NCBI RefSeq assembly: GCF_000373905.1
Contig: NZ_KB892705.1
Coordinates: 1,691,909 to 1,755,908 of the forward strand
Direction of reading: 5' to 3'
DNA length: 64,000 nt
Origin: Mycobacterium sp. 155
Lineage (GTDB): Bacteria; Actinomycetota; Actinomycetes; Mycobacteriales; Mycobacteriaceae
Under the pieces are notes generated by a model, which saw nothing but the letters and a program-made list of their open reading frames with translations, searched no databases and was not told the origin of the DNA. Below are positions 44,148 to 54,356 of the stretch, piece by piece. Position numbers and translations under genes: made by a program. The stretch's first letter is position 1. Each line of letters starts with the position of its first letter.

Positions 44148-45490
44148 TGGGCCTCACCGGAATCCACAACCTCACCGGATCCGGTCGCACTCGGCGGACG
44201 CCTGTCCCCCAGCATGTACACCGCCTCGTCATAGTCGTCCATGCTCACCGCTTCGTCGTAGTCGTCGAGCCCGACCAGGTCGTGGCCCATCCGATCGCGC
44301 TTGGTCATCAGGTAGCGGATGTTCTCGGCGTTGGCGCGCACCGGCAGCGGCACACGCTCGACGATGTGGAGCCCGTAGCCGTCCAGCCCGACGCGTTTGG
44401 CCGGATTGTTGGTCAGCAGCCGCATCGACCGGATACCGAGATCCACCAGGATCTGTGCGCCGATGCCGTAATCCCGGGCGTCGGCGGGCAGGCCGAGCTT
44501 GAGATTGGCGTCCACGGTGTCCACACCGGCGTCCTGCAGCTGATAGGCCTGCAGCTTGTGCATCAACCCGATGCCACGGCCCTCGTGTCCACGCATGTAG
44601 AGCACCACGCCACGACCCTCTCGGGCCACCATCGCCATGGCCGCGTCCAGCTGCGGACCGCAGTCGCAGCGCCGCGACCCGAACACGTCACCGGTCAGGC
44701 ATTCCGAGTGCACCCGCACCAGCACGTCCTCGCCGTCGCTGTTCGGTCCGGCGATCTCCCCGCGGACCAGTGCGACATGCTCGACGTCCTCGTAGATGCT
44801 CTTGTAGCCGACCGCACGGAATTCGCCGTGCCGCGTCGGAATACGGGCCTCGGCGATGCGCTCGATGTGCTTCTCGTGCTTGCGGCGCCACTCGATCAGG
44901 TCTGCGATGGAGATCAGCGCCAGGTCGTGGTCGTCGGCGAACACCCGCAGCTCGTCGGTGCGCGCCATGTCGCCCTCGTCCTTCTGGCTGACGATCTCGC
45001 AGATCGCACCGGCGGGCTGTAGTCCGGCCAGCCGGGCCAGGTCTACCGCGGCCTCGGTGTGCCCGGGCCGGCGCAACACGCCACCGTCCTTGGCCCGCAA
45101 CGGCACCACATGACCGGGCTTACTGAAGTCGTCGACGATGGCGGCCGGATCGGCAAGGGCGCGCATGGTGGTCGCCCGGTCCGACGCCGAAATACCAGTT
45201 CCAACACCCTTTTTGGCGTCGACGGTCACGGTGTACGCGGTGCCGTGCTTGTCCTGGTTGACCGCGTACATCGGCAGCAGGCCAAGGCGGTCGCAGATCT
45301 CGCCGTCGAGCGGCACACACAGGTAGCCCGAGGTGTACCGCACCATGAACGCCACCAGTTCCGGGGTGGCTTTCTCGGCGGCGAAGATCAGATCGCCCTC
45401 GTTCTCCCGGTCCTCGTCGTCGATCACCACCACCGCTTTACCCGCGGCGATATCGGCAATCGCCCTCTCGACGGAGTCGAGCCTGGTCAT
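44144..45490 (-). CDS. ribBA: RibBA, DHBP synthase / GTP cyclohydrolase II
   Basis: A 448-residue bifunctional enzyme supplying both branches of riboflavin synthesis. The N-terminal RibB domain ([70 protein letters not shown]) makes DHBP; the C-terminal RibA domain has the zinc cysteines in [15 protein letters not shown] and [22 protein letters not shown] 45490 matches the usual N-terminus and the longer upstream frame is rejected. An Asp/Glu-rich repeat near the end (DDYDEAV twice) is unusual. Corresponds to Rv1415 (ribA2). Confidence 0.96.
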
Positions 45491-45588
45491 CTTCGCCACC
45501 TTGCCTGTTCCAATACCACTTCCGGCACGGAACCCATCGTCATCGTGTCCAGTATGAACCACCGGAGTCCAGCGGTTATTGGCAGCTG

Positions 45589-46188
45589 TTACTGCCCGGT
45601 GCCACCCATCAGCCGCTCAACATATTTCGCAATGATGTCCACCTCGAGGTTCACCCGCGTGCCGACTGCGGCTGCGCCTAGCGTGGTGAGCTCGCGGGTG
45701 GTAGGAATCAACGACACCTCGAACCAGTCGTCATCCACGGCGGACACCGTGAGCGAAATCCCGTCGACGGTGATGGAACCCTTTTCGACCACGTACCGCG
45801 ACAGCACTCGCGGCAGCGCGATCCGCACCACCTCCCAATGCTCGGACGGGGTACGTGAAATCACCTCACCGGTGCCGTCGACATGGCCTTGGACGATATG
45901 ACCACCCAATCGGCTGTTGACCGCGGCCGCCCGCTCCAGGTTGACCTGGCTGCCCACACCGACACCGCCGAGGCTCGACCGATTGAGGGTCTCCCCCATC
46001 ACGTCGGCGGTAAAAGCACCGTCGGGCAGCACGTCTACGACGGTCAGGCACACACCGTTCACCGCGATCGAATCACCGTGGCCGGCATCGGCGGTGACGA
46101 CAGGCCCGCGGATGGTCAATCGCGCGGCGTCGGTCAGCTCTTGCTTGTCGACCAATACGCCCAGCTCTTCAACGATTCCGGTGAACAC
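45589..46188 (-). CDS. ribE: Riboflavin synthase alpha chain
   Basis: A 199-residue trimeric enzyme joining two lumazines to riboflavin; called ribC in M. tuberculosis (Rv1412). It starts [10 protein letters not shown] at GTG 46188 and has two lumazine-binding repeats: [15 protein letters not shown] with LNRSSLG, and [14 protein letters not shown] with [11 protein letters not shown]. The longer upstream frame overlaps the divergent lprG start and is rejected. No FMN riboswitch was recognised upstream. It is 98 bases before ribBA. Confidence 0.95.
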   Translation of the reverse strand: MFTGIVEELGVLVDKQELTDAARLTIRGPVVTADAGHGDSIAVNGVCLTVVDVLPDGAFTADVMGETLNRSSLGGVGVGSQVNLERAAAVNSRLGGHIVQGHVDGTGEVISRTPSEHWEVVRIALPRVLSRYVVEKGSITVDGISLTVSAVDDDWFEVSLIPTTRELTTLGAAAVGTRVNLEVDIIAKYVERLMGGTGQ

Positions 46189-46249
46189 GGCACCCAGGGT
46201 ATTGGAAACCGCCCGCGGTCGGAGACAGCAGCCCGTCACCGTGAGCCTC

Positions 46250-46261
46250 TACGATGCAGTC
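46250..46261 (+). promoter_or_regulatory. -10-like TACGAT six bases before the lprG start
   Basis: TACGAT (46250-46255), six bases, then ATG, with no Shine-Dalgarno: a candidate leaderless promoter for the lprG-P55 pair. Confidence 0.45.
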
Positions 46262-46981
46262 ATGCAGACGCGCCCACGCTTCGCTGTCCAATCCCTGCTG
46301 GCAATCCTTTTCGCCGCGGTCGCGCTGATCGCAGGATGTTCGTCCTCGGATAAATCCGCGGGCAACGGTGAACCCCTGCCGGACGCAGCCACTCTGCTCC
46401 AGGAGTCCACCGCCACCACCAAGGCGCAGCAGAGCGTTCACCTGCAATTGACGACGCAGGGCACCGTCGACGGGCTGCCGATCCAGAAGCTCGACGGCGA
46501 CCTGACCAATACCCCCGCGGTGGCCGCCCAGGGCACTGCCGACGTGACGGTCGCGGGCCAGAAGATCAGCGATGCCAAGTTCGCGGTCGTCGACAACGAT
46601 CTGTGGGCCGCGCTGACCCCAGGTGACCCTCTGTCCAACTGGGGTCCCGCAGCCAACATCTACGACATCGCGGCCATCCTGAGCCCCGACAAAGGCCTGG
46701 CCAACATCCTGGCCAACTTCACCGATCCCAAGGCCGACGGCCGCGAGACCATCGACGGCGTCGACACCGTGCGGCTCACCGGTCAGGTCGCCGCCGACGC
46801 GGTCAACGCGATCGCCCCGTCCATCAAGGCCACCGCACCCGTCCCGGCCGTCGCCTGGGTCAAGTCCGATGGCGACCACGCCCTGATGCAAGCCAAGCTC
46901 ACACCCAGCGAGGGCAACAGCATCACCATGACGTTGTCCGACTGGGGCAAGCAAGTCACCATCGCCAAGCCCGCGGGCTGA
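46262..46981 (+). CDS. lprG: LprG lipoprotein
   Basis: A 239-residue LolA/LppX-fold lipoprotein that carries acylated lipids (triacylglycerol, lipoarabinomannan) to the cell surface with the efflux pump P55. The signal peptide ends with lipobox LIAGC (about residue 26). The mature part shows the family's amphipathic beta-strand pattern ([48 protein letters not shown]). The stop overlaps the P55 ATG (TGATG), so both are co-translated. Corresponds to Rv1411c. Confidence 0.95.
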   Translation: MQTRPRFAVQSLLAILFAAVALIAGCSSSDKSAGNGEPLPDAATLLQESTATTKAQQSVHLQLTTQGTVDGLPIQKLDGDLTNTPAVAAQGTADVTVAGQKISDAKFAVVDNDLWAALTPGDPLSNWGPAANIYDIAAILSPDKGLANILANFTDPKADGRETIDGVDTVRLTGQVAADAVNAIAPSIKATAPVPAVAWVKSDGDHALMQAKLTPSEGNSITMTLSDWGKQVTIAKPAG

Positions 46982-48594
46982 TGCCGATGCCCCGGACATC
47001 GAGCCGCGGAATCGCGATCGGCGCCGGTAGCCTCGCGGTTCTCCTGGGAGCCCTCGACACCTACGTCGTGGTGACGGTCATGACCGACATCATGAAAGAC
47101 GTCGGGATCGCGATCAACCAGATCCAGCGGGTCACGCCCATCATCACGTGGTACCTGCTGGGTTACATCGCAGCCATGCCGCTGTTGGGCCGGGCCTCTG
47201 ACCGTTTCGGCCGCAAATGGGTGCTGCAGGCCAGCCTGGCCGGTTTCGCAGTCGGCTCTGTTGTCACCGCACTGTCCAACGATCTGACGATGCTCATCGT
47301 CGGCCGCGCCATCCAGGGCACTGCCAGCGGTGCGCTGCTACCGGTCACGCTGGCGCTGGCGGCCGACCTGTGGTCGGCCCGTAACCGCGCTTCGGTGCTG
47401 GGTGGCATCGGCGCGGCGCAGGAGTTGGGCAGCGTGCTGGGCCCGCTCTACGGCATCGCGGTGGTGTGGGCCCTGAACACGTGGCGCGACGTGTTCTGGA
47501 TCAACGTGCCGCTGACCCTGGTGGCCATGGTGCTGATCCAGATCAGTCTGCCGTCGCGCGAAGACCGGGAGAAGCCCGAGAAGGTCGACGTGGTCGGCGG
47601 TCTGTTGCTGGCGGTCGCCCTGGGTCTGGCCACCTGGGGCCTGTACAACCCGGCGCCTGACGGCAAGCACGTATTGCCGGCCAACGGTCCGATCCTCCTG
47701 GTGGGTGCGCTGATCGCGGCCATCGCGTTTTTTGTCTGGGAGAAGTACTCAAAGACGCGGCTCATCGAGCCGGCCGGGGTGCATTTCCGCCCGTTCCTGG
47801 CAGCGTTGGGCGCCTCACTGTGCGCCGGCGCAGCGCTGATGGTCACCCTGGTCAACGTCGAACTGTTCGGGCAGGGTGTGCTGGGCATGGACCAGAACGC
47901 GGCAGCCGCGCTGCTGCTGCGCTTCCTGGCGGCCCTGCCGATCGGCGCGCTGCTCGGCGGCTGGATCGCGACCAAGGTGGGCGACCGTGCGGTGGCCTTC
48001 TGCGGTCTACTCATCGCCGCCGGTGGCTTCTGGCTGGTCTCGCAGTGGCATATCGATGTGTTGTCGGCGCGCCACGATCTCGGGCTGTTCACCCTGCCGG
48101 CGTTCGACACGGACCTGGCCATCACCGGTATAGGCCTCGGCCTGGTGATCGGCCCGCTGACCTCGGCGACGCTGCGCGTGGTGCCGGCGGCGCAGCACGG
48201 TATCGCGTCGGCGGCCGTGGTGGTGGCCCGGATGATCGGCATGCTCATCGGCATCGCGGCCCTGAGCGCATGGGGCCTGTACCGGTTCAACCAGCACTTG
48301 GCGAGCCTGCCGCACCCCGAGTCCACGGGCTCACTCGCAGCCAGGCTTGCCGCCACTGCGGCGCGTTATCGCGAGGCCTACGTGCTGCAGTACGCCGAGA
48401 TCTTCAGCATCACAGCTGTCGTATGCATCGTCGGCGCCCTGCTCGGCCTGCTCATCGCCGGACGGCATGAACACGCCGACGAGGTTCCAGAGGTTCCAAC
48501 AGAGTCCGACGACGCCGCGACCGAGCTGATCATCGCACCGACCCATGTGACCAACGGGTCTGCCAATCACCCGGGCCGGCACAGCAGTCAGTAG
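46981..48594 (+). CDS. P55 MFS efflux pump (Rv1410c-like)
   Basis: A 537-residue major-facilitator protein of the 14-helix DHA2-type drug-efflux group. Motif A is [11 protein letters not shown] in the first half, and [17 protein letters not shown] is in helix 1. Known for M. tuberculosis P55: multidrug efflux and lipid transport with LprG. A soluble acidic tail of about 50 residues follows the last helix ([18 protein letters not shown]). Directly coupled to lprG; convergent with a small ORF. Confidence 0.95.
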   Translation: MPMPRTSSRGIAIGAGSLAVLLGALDTYVVVTVMTDIMKDVGIAINQIQRVTPIITWYLLGYIAAMPLLGRASDRFGRKWVLQASLAGFAVGSVVTALSNDLTMLIVGRAIQGTASGALLPVTLALAADLWSARNRASVLGGIGAAQELGSVLGPLYGIAVVWALNTWRDVFWINVPLTLVAMVLIQISLPSREDREKPEKVDVVGGLLLAVALGLATWGLYNPAPDGKHVLPANGPILLVGALIAAIAFFVWEKYSKTRLIEPAGVHFRPFLAALGASLCAGAALMVTLVNVELFGQGVLGMDQNAAAALLLRFLAALPIGALLGGWIATKVGDRAVAFCGLLIAAGGFWLVSQWHIDVLSARHDLGLFTLPAFDTDLAITGIGLGLVIGPLTSATLRVVPAAQHGIASAAVVVARMIGMLIGIAALSAWGLYRFNQHLASLPHPESTGSLAARLAATAARYREAYVLQYAEIFSITAVVCIVGALLGLLIAGRHEHADEVPEVPTESDDAATELIIAPTHVTNGSANHPGRHSSQ

Positions 48595-48595
48595 G

Positions 48596-48772
48596 TCAGC
48601 AACGTTCGATGCCGGGCCGGATGCGCGGTGGTTCATTGCCGGCCACCGCGCGCTGGACGGGCCACGCCGGTAGTACACCGCGCAGCTGCGCGCACACCAG
48701 GGCCTTGACCGATCGCTGGGATATTCGTGGGTTCAGCGGGGACGTACTGAGCCAGTCCTGTAGAGCCGTCAC
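48596..48772 (-). CDS. Possible small protein of 58 aa
   Basis: A frame convergent with P55 (one base between the stops). From GTG 48772 it reads MTALQDWLSTSPLNPRISQR and then SVKALVCAQLRGVLPAWPVQ and a basic tail. A longer version from 48883 is possible but would run into the next gene's upstream region. AGGAAC lies about 12 bases before the GTG. Codon use looks ordinary; no family is recognised. Confidence 0.45.
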   Translation of the reverse strand: MTALQDWLSTSPLNPRISQRSVKALVCAQLRGVLPAWPVQRAVAGNEPPRIRPGIERC

Positions 48773-48919
48773 GCTCGTGTTCCTTTGCTCAAGTTCATCG
48801 GGTGCACGTTCGTCGGCGAAAGCGCTTTGGTACGAGTGTACCGAGACCGACCGACAACAGGCCGTTCCAGAACGCTCCTGCACCCGGTGAAATCGACTCC
48901 TGGCCAGAGTGCCACTCGG

Positions 48920-48955
48920 TAGTCTCCAGCCATGGCCGAGGCGTCGACATGCTGA
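48920..48955 (+). promoter_or_regulatory. -10-like TAGTCT with leaderless 7-codon upstream ORF
   Basis: TAGTCT (48920-48925) is followed by six bases and ATG 48932. That ATG opens a 7-codon frame, MAEASTC, ending with TGA at 48953-48955, which overlaps the ABC permease ATG (48949) by seven bases out of frame. A leaderless uORF could feed reinitiation at the permease start. Confidence 0.4.
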
Positions 48956-49998
48956 TAGCAGCGCTGCGTGACCTGCAGTGGCGACGCCGACGGTTCGCCA
49001 TCGCGGTCGTCGGCACCGGCCTGGTCTTCGCCATGACCCTGGTACTCACCGGCCTCGCCAATGGCTTCCGGGTCGAAGCCCAGCGCACCGTTGACGCGCT
49101 GGGTCTGGACGCGTTCATGATCAAGGCGGGTGCGGCCGGCCCGTTCCTGGGCTCGGCACCTATTCCGATGGCCGAAGTTCAACGCGCCGAACGCCTTGCG
49201 GGTGTCACGGCCGCGGTGCCGCTTGTGTACGGCAGCTCGACGATCCCCGACGGCACATCGCCGCGCAACGTGAACGTGTTCGGTGTGCCGGAGCAGGGCC
49301 CGGGTGCGCCTGCGGTGGTCTCGGGCCGCTCCCCCATGGCACCCGACGAGGTTGCCGTCTCGACGACCATGGGCCGCGGCGTCGGCGCCGATGTCGACAT
49401 CGGCGCCCGGAGACTCCACGTCGTCGGCCTTGTCGACGATTCCACGGCCCTGGCCGGTCAGGCCAACGTCTACCTCACCGTCACCGGCGCGCAGCAGCTG
49501 CTGTTCTCTGGTCAACCACTGATCTCGTCGATCGGGTTGCGCGGCAACCCCACCGGGGCCCTCGACGGCTACCGGGTGGTCGACCGCGGCGGCGCGGTGG
49601 ACGACATGGTGCGGCCGCTGCGGGGTGCCAACCAGGCGATGACCCTGATGGCGGGGCTGTTGTGGGCCGTCGCCGCGATGATCGTCGGCTCAGTGGTCTA
49701 TCTGTCTGCTCTCGAACGCACCCGCGATTTCGCGGTCTTCAAGGCGGTCGGGGTGTCCACCCAGTCGATCCTCGCCGGGCTCGCAATGCAGGCCGTCCTG
49801 GTCGCGGTGCTGGCGGCCCTGCTCGGCAGCGTTCTGTCGATCGTGCTGGGCCCGCTGTTTCCGATGCGCTGTGACGTGCCGACAGTGGCGTTCACCGCGT
49901 TGCCACTCATCGCCGTGGTGATCGGTCTGCTGGCCAGCATCGCCGGGCTGCGCCGTGCCGTCGGGGTCGATCCCGCGCTCGCGTTCGGAGGGCCCTGA
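48949..49998 (+). CDS. FtsX/MacB-type ABC permease (Rv0072-like)
   Basis: A 349-residue permease with one N-terminal helix (FAIAVVGTGLVFAMTLVLTG), a large extracytoplasmic domain (about residues 45-235) and three C-terminal helices (LMAGLLWAVAAMIVGSVVYL; LAGLAMQAVLVAVLAALLGS; LPLIAVVIGLLASIAGLRRA). The motif LERTRDFAVFKAVGVSTQSI is typical of FtsX-like domains. Length equals M. tuberculosis Rv0072. ATG 48949 is chosen because it starts the first helix. Works with the ATPase two bases downstream; called a glutamine transporter in databases, but the fold points to export or mechanotransmission. Confidence 0.85.
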   Translation: MLIAALRDLQWRRRRFAIAVVGTGLVFAMTLVLTGLANGFRVEAQRTVDALGLDAFMIKAGAAGPFLGSAPIPMAEVQRAERLAGVTAAVPLVYGSSTIPDGTSPRNVNVFGVPEQGPGAPAVVSGRSPMAPDEVAVSTTMGRGVGADVDIGARRLHVVGLVDDSTALAGQANVYLTVTGAQQLLFSGQPLISSIGLRGNPTGALDGYRVVDRGGAVDDMVRPLRGANQAMTLMAGLLWAVAAMIVGSVVYLSALERTRDFAVFKAVGVSTQSILAGLAMQAVLVAVLAALLGSVLSIVLGPLFPMRCDVPTVAFTALPLIAVVIGLLASIAGLRRAVGVDPALAFGGP

Positions 49999-50000
49999 TC

Positions 50001-50993
50001 GTGGCCGATCTGCGCATCAAGGATCTCGTCGTCGAATACTCCAGTGGTGATTACGCCGTCCGGCCCATCGACGGCCTCGACCTCGAGGTCGAGGCGGGGT
50101 CGCTGGCAATTCTGTTGGGCCCCAGCGGATGTGGCAAGACCACGCTGTTGTCCTGCCTCGGCGGCATCCTCAAACCGGCAGCCGGGCGCATCGAATTCGG
50201 CGACGTCGACGTGACGGCACTGACCAACCGGGAGCTCTCGGCCTATCGGCGCGACACCGTCGGCATCGTCTTCCAGGCGTTCAATCTCGTGCCCAGCCTG
50301 ACCGCGCTGGAGAACGTGATGGTGCCCATGCACGCGGCCGGGATGTTCCGGCAGGACGCGCGCCGGCGCGCCGAGGAGCTGCTCACCCGCGTCGGCCTCG
50401 AACACCGGATGCGCCACCGCCCAGGCGATCTGAGCGGCGGGCAGCAACAGCGCGTCGCGGTGGCGCGGGCCATCGCCCTCGACCCACCGCTCGTCCTGGC
50501 CGACGAGCCTACGGCGCACCTCGACTTCATTCAGGTCGAGGAGGTACTGCGGCTGATCCGTGAACTCGCCGAGGACGAGCGCGTCGTGGTCGTCGCCACG
50601 CACGACACCCGCATCCTGCCGCTGGCCGACCAGGTGGTCGAGTTGGTGCCGCACACCACCGAGGCCCACGAGGGGCCTGAGACCCTGCGGTTGCAGGCCG
50701 GCGACGTGTTGTTCGCCCAGGGCACGATGGGTGACCTGATCTACGTGGTGACCGCAGGTGAGATTTCGCTCTCCCGCGAATTGGCAACCGGCGGGGAGGC
50801 AATGGTCAGGATCTCCACACCTGGCGACTACTTCGGCGAGATGGGTCCGCTGTTCGGGCTGCCACGGTCGGCCACCGCGCGAGCCCGCACCGACGCCACC
50901 GTCGTGGGCTACACCGTGCAGGCATTCCGGGAACGGCTCGGCCCTGCCGGTGTGCGTAACCTCATCGAGCACCGATCGCTGGACGACGAATAG
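50001..50993 (+). CDS. ABC ATPase fused to a cyclic-nucleotide-binding domain (Rv0073-like)
   Basis: A 330-residue protein. Residues 1-215 are an ABC ATPase of the LolD/MacB type: Walker A GPSGCGKTTLLSC, Q-loop FQAFNLVPSLTALENV, signature LSGGQQQRVAVARAI, Walker B VLADEPTAHLD. Residues about 225-325 are a CAP-ED/cNMP-like domain: LRLQAGDVLFAQGTMGDLIY, YFGEMGPLFGLPRSATARAR. The phosphate-binding cassette GEMGPLFGLPRSATARA is close to the cAMP-binding consensus. Transport may therefore be gated by cAMP, which mycobacteria make abundantly. Binding itself is not proven. Confidence 0.88.
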   Translation: MADLRIKDLVVEYSSGDYAVRPIDGLDLEVEAGSLAILLGPSGCGKTTLLSCLGGILKPAAGRIEFGDVDVTALTNRELSAYRRDTVGIVFQAFNLVPSLTALENVMVPMHAAGMFRQDARRRAEELLTRVGLEHRMRHRPGDLSGGQQQRVAVARAIALDPPLVLADEPTAHLDFIQVEEVLRLIRELAEDERVVVVATHDTRILPLADQVVELVPHTTEAHEGPETLRLQAGDVLFAQGTMGDLIYVVTAGEISLSRELATGGEAMVRISTPGDYFGEMGPLFGLPRSATARARTDATVVGYTVQAFRERLGPAGVRNLIEHRSLDDE

Positions 50994-51004
50994 ACCCGAC
51001 GCTC

Positions 51005-52015
51005 TCAGCCGGGTACGAGGCTGAGCAGCACGTCGGGGCCGATCGGCTCGATCCCGTCGAAGCGCCACCGCTGGGCATGGACGATGCTGAGCACACCGAC
51101 ATCGTCGACCGCGGTGATCGGGCCGCCCAACAGGATCGGTGCTACATAGGCGACGATGCGGTTGACCACACCGGCGCGCAGGAACGCACCCGCCAACGTC
51201 GGACCGCCCTCGAGCAGCACATCGGTGCGGTCGGCGAGGAACTTGATCACCTCGTGCGGATCATGCGTGCGGATCACCATCGTGCGCGAATCATCGTTGA
51301 GCACTTTGGCTTCCGGAGAAACCTCGCGATAGCCGACCACGACGCGTAGCGGCTGATGCTCGGCGAGGCTGCCGTCGGCCAGGCGCGCCGTGAGCGCCGG
51401 ATCGTCGGCGAACACTGTGCCGGTGCCGACCACGATGGCATCGATCACCGCGCGCCTGCGGTGCACGTCGGCGCGAGCCGCCGGGCTGGTGATCCACTGG
51501 CTGGATCCGTCGGCAGCGGCGCTACGGCCGTCCACGCTGGTGGCGAACTTCCAGGTGACGTGCGGCAGGCCGGTGCGCTGCTTGTGCAGCCATTCCCGCA
51601 GCGGACCACGCGAGACGTCATCGGCCAGCACTTCGGGCACCACCTCGATGCCCGCCTCGGTCAGCCGCGCCGCGCCGCCGGCCGCCACCTTGTTGGGATC
51701 GGAGACGGCATACACCACCTTCGAAACACCCGCTGCCACAAGCGCATCCACACACGGCGGGGTGCGGCCGTGGTGATTGCACGGCTCCAGGGTGACCACC
51801 GCGGTGCCGCCAAGCGCACGCTGCCCGGCCCGGCGCAACGCCATCACCTCGGCGTGCGGCCCGCCGGGCGGCTGGGTGGCACCGACCCCGGCCACCTGAC
51901 CGTCGCGGTCGATGATGACCGCGCCGACAGGCGGATTGGGATAGGTGGTGCCCTTGACCCCGTTCGCTTGCTCGATTGCCAGACGCATCATTGTGTCGGT
52001 CGACGGTGCGCTCAT
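51005..52015 (-). CDS. ribD: RibD/RibG deaminase-reductase of riboflavin synthesis
   Basis: A 336-residue bifunctional enzyme. The N-terminal deaminase has zinc ligands in GGPHAEVMAL and LEPCNHHGRTPPC; the C-terminal reductase has WKFATSVDGRSAAADG, VVGTGTVFADDPALTAR and VLLEGGPTLAGAFLRAGVV. ATG 52015 overlaps the rsmB stop (ATGA). Called ribG in M. tuberculosis (Rv1409); it is separate from the ribE-ribBA-ribH block by about 5 kb. Confidence 0.95.
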   Translation of the reverse strand: MSAPSTDTMMRLAIEQANGVKGTTYPNPPVGAVIIDRDGQVAGVGATQPPGGPHAEVMALRRAGQRALGGTAVVTLEPCNHHGRTPPCVDALVAAGVSKVVYAVSDPNKVAAGGAARLTEAGIEVVPEVLADDVSRGPLREWLHKQRTGLPHVTWKFATSVDGRSAAADGSSQWITSPAARADVHRRRAVIDAIVVGTGTVFADDPALTARLADGSLAEHQPLRVVVGYREVSPEAKVLNDDSRTMVIRTHDPHEVIKFLADRTDVLLEGGPTLAGAFLRAGVVNRIVAYVAPILLGGPITAVDDVGVLSIVHAQRWRFDGIEPIGPDVLLSLVPG

Positions 52016-53403
52016 CGCACCCTCAGGGCCGCGGCGAACATCGCGTCGGTGCCGTGCCGGTGCGGCCACAGCTGCACGTACGGCCCGGCGCCGAGGTCGT
52101 CCGCCGGGGCGAACAGCTCTCGGGTGTCCAGCGCGGTCACCGGATGCCGTCGGACCGCGTCGGCCACCACACCGATCGTCTCGGCCAGGTGCGGGGAACA
52201 AGTCGCATAGAGCACGACCCCGCCCGGTCGAGTCAGCTTGATCGCCGCGGCCAGCAGCTCCTTCTGCAGTTTCGCCAGGCCGGGCACGTCGCCGGGTGCG
52301 CGACGCCAGCGGGCCTCCGGGCGGCGCCGCAGCGCACCGAGGCCCGTGCAGGGCGCATCGACGAGCACCCGGTCGAAGCCTGGTGTGAGGCCCGACTCGC
52401 GGCCGTCCACCCTGCGCACGTCGACATCGAGGCCGCGGGTGTTGTCCTCGACCAGGTCAGCGCGGCGCTCCCCCGGCTCGACGGCGGTGATGCTGGCGCC
52501 CGAGGCCGCCCCCATCGCGGCCAGCAGCGCGGTCTTGCCACCTGGTCCGGCGCACAGATCCAGCCACCGCCCCGTGTCGGGTCCGTCGAGCTCGGCCAGC
52601 GTCAGTGCCCGGGCCACCAACTGGCTACCCTCGTCCTGAACCTGTGCGGCGCCGTCGCGGATGGCGCTGAGCCGACCGGGATCGCCGCCGGGCAGATACA
52701 CCGCGTACGGCGAATACTTGCCGACGGTGCCGCCGGACTGTTCGGCGAGTTCGTCGGCCGTCAACGCGCCGGGCCGGGCCGCCAGATGCACCAGTGGACG
52801 CTCGTCGTCGCTGGTCAGCAAGGCGTCGAGTTCACTGGCTCGCGCACCGAGCGCGTCGGTGAACGCCTGGGCGATCCACCGCGGGTGGGCGTGCACGAAC
52901 GCCGAGTGGCCGACCGGGTCGGTGGCCGCCGCCGGGGCCAGCTCGTCGGCCCAGGCCTGCTCATCGCGCGAGGCGATGGTGCGCATCACTCCGTTGACGA
53001 AACCGGCTCTGGCCGTGTCGAATTCGATGCCAGCCTGGTCGACGGTGGTGGATACCGCGGCGTGCGGCTCGACCCGGGTACGCAGCAGCTGGTAGGCGCC
53101 CAGCCGCAGCAGATCGAGCAATACGGGGTCGATGCGATCGGTGGGCCGCCCGGCTGCCCTTTCGATCACCGCGTCGAGCAGTCCGCGGGCGCGGCAGGCG
53201 CCGTAGGTCAGTTCAGTGGCGAAAGCCGCGTCGCGGCCCTCGATTTTGCGTTCGGTCAGCAATGCGGGCAGCGCCAGGTTGGCGTAGGAGTCGCGTTCGG
53301 ACACCGCGCGCAACACATCGAACGCCGCCCGCCGTGCCGGGTCCAGCGGGGTGCGCCGCGGCTGCCGCTTGCGTTGGGGTGGCCGTTTGTCGGGGCGGGT
53401 CAT
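52012..53403 (-). CDS. rsmB: RsmB/Fmu, 16S rRNA m5C967 methyltransferase family
   Basis: A 463-residue enzyme: basic N-terminus, NusB-like RNA-binding domain ([40 protein letters not shown]) and SAM-dependent methyltransferase domain with [17 protein letters not shown], the catalytic [15 protein letters not shown] and second Cys in [14 protein letters not shown] 53403 overlaps the fmt stop (ATGA). Corresponds to fmu (Rv1407). Confidence 0.95.
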   Translation of the reverse strand: MTRPDKRPPQRKRQPRRTPLDPARRAAFDVLRAVSERDSYANLALPALLTERKIEGRDAAFATELTYGACRARGLLDAVIERAAGRPTDRIDPVLLDLLRLGAYQLLRTRVEPHAAVSTTVDQAGIEFDTARAGFVNGVMRTIASRDEQAWADELAPAAATDPVGHSAFVHAHPRWIAQAFTDALGARASELDALLTSDDERPLVHLAARPGALTADELAEQSGGTVGKYSPYAVYLPGGDPGRLSAIRDGAAQVQDEGSQLVARALTLAELDGPDTGRWLDLCAGPGGKTALLAAMGAASGASITAVEPGERRADLVEDNTRGLDVDVRRVDGRESGLTPGFDRVLVDAPCTGLGALRRRPEARWRRAPGDVPGLAKLQKELLAAAIKLTRPGGVVLYATCSPHLAETIGVVADAVRRHPVTALDTRELFAPADDLGAGPYVQLWPHRHGTDAMFAAALRVR

Positions 53404-54329
53404 GAGGCCCGCACCGACTCGTCGAGCCGGGCGCCCCGCGCCCAGTCAGCGGCGTTCATGAGTTTCTTGCCCGGCGGCTGGATCTGGCCCAGCCGCACCG
53501 GCTGAGAACCCGTGCCCACCACCACATCCTTGCGGTGCACCTCGATCACGCCCGGCGCCAACGGATCTGCATCCTCGACCACCGTCACCGGCCCGACCTT
53601 GACTCGCTGGTCGCCAATCGTCGTCCAGGCGCCCGGGTTGGGTGTGACCGCGCGGATGTGGCGGTCGACGACATGGGCGGGCAGATCCCAGCGCACCTTG
53701 GCCGACTCCACGGTGATCTTCGGCGCGACGGTGATGCCGTCAGTCGGTTGCGGCACCGCGGCCAGCGAGCCGTCGGCGATCCCGTCGATCGTGGCCTCCA
53801 GCAGCGCCGCACCCGAAACGGCAAGGCGGCCAAGCAGATCGCCCGCGGTGTCGGAGCTGCCGACAGCCTCGGTGACCACGCCGTAGACGGGGCCCGAATC
53901 CAACGCCGGTTCGATGAGGAACGTGGTCGCGCCGGTCACGGTGTCGCCCGCCCCGATCGCTGCCTGCACCGGTGCCGCACCGCGCCACGCCGGCAGCAGC
54001 GAGAAATGCAGATTGACCCAGCCCCGCGCCGGGACCGCCAGCAGACGCCGGCTCAGCAGAGCACCGTAGGCCACTACGGCGCAGCAGTCTGGGGCCAGTT
54101 CGGTCAGCTCGGCGACGAATTCGTCATCGTTGGGCCGCGCCGGCCGCAGCAACGGGATATCGTGCTCCAGCGCCAGCTTCGCCACCGGCGACGGCGCGGG
54201 CTTTCCCCGGCGGCCCGCGGCGGCGTCCGGGCGGGTGAGCACGGCGATGACCTCGTGGCGCGGCGAGTCGATGAATCGGCGCAGCGACGGCAGCGCGGGT
54301 TCGGGGGTTCCGGCAAAGACGAGTCGCAC
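53400..54329 (-). CDS. fmt: Methionyl-tRNA formyltransferase
   Basis: A 309-residue enzyme that formylates initiator Met-t[23 protein letters not shown] opens the formyl-transferase domain; [20 protein letters not shown] contains the catalytic Asn/His and SLLPxxRG signature; the C-terminal OB-like domain includes [15 protein letters not shown]. First gene of fmt-rsmB-ribD, all linked by ATGA overlaps. Confidence 0.96.
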   Translation of the reverse strand: MRLVFAGTPEPALPSLRRFIDSPRHEVIAVLTRPDAAAGRRGKPAPSPVAKLALEHDIPLLRPARPNDDEFVAELTELAPDCCAVVAYGALLSRRLLAVPARGWVNLHFSLLPAWRGAAPVQAAIGAGDTVTGATTFLIEPALDSGPVYGVVTEAVGSSDTAGDLLGRLAVSGAALLEATIDGIADGSLAAVPQPTDGITVAPKITVESAKVRWDLPAHVVDRHIRAVTPNPGAWTTIGDQRVKVGPVTVVEDADPLAPGVIEVHRKDVVVGTGSQPVRLGQIQPPGKKLMNAADWARGARLDESVRAS

Positions 54330-54356
54330 TGCGCCAGTGTAGTGGCGGCCCGAAGG

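Noticed and set aside
46189..46261. FMN riboswitch upstream of riboflavin genes
   Set aside because: The spacer before ribE is too short and shows no conserved RFN pairing pattern; none was seen before ribD either.
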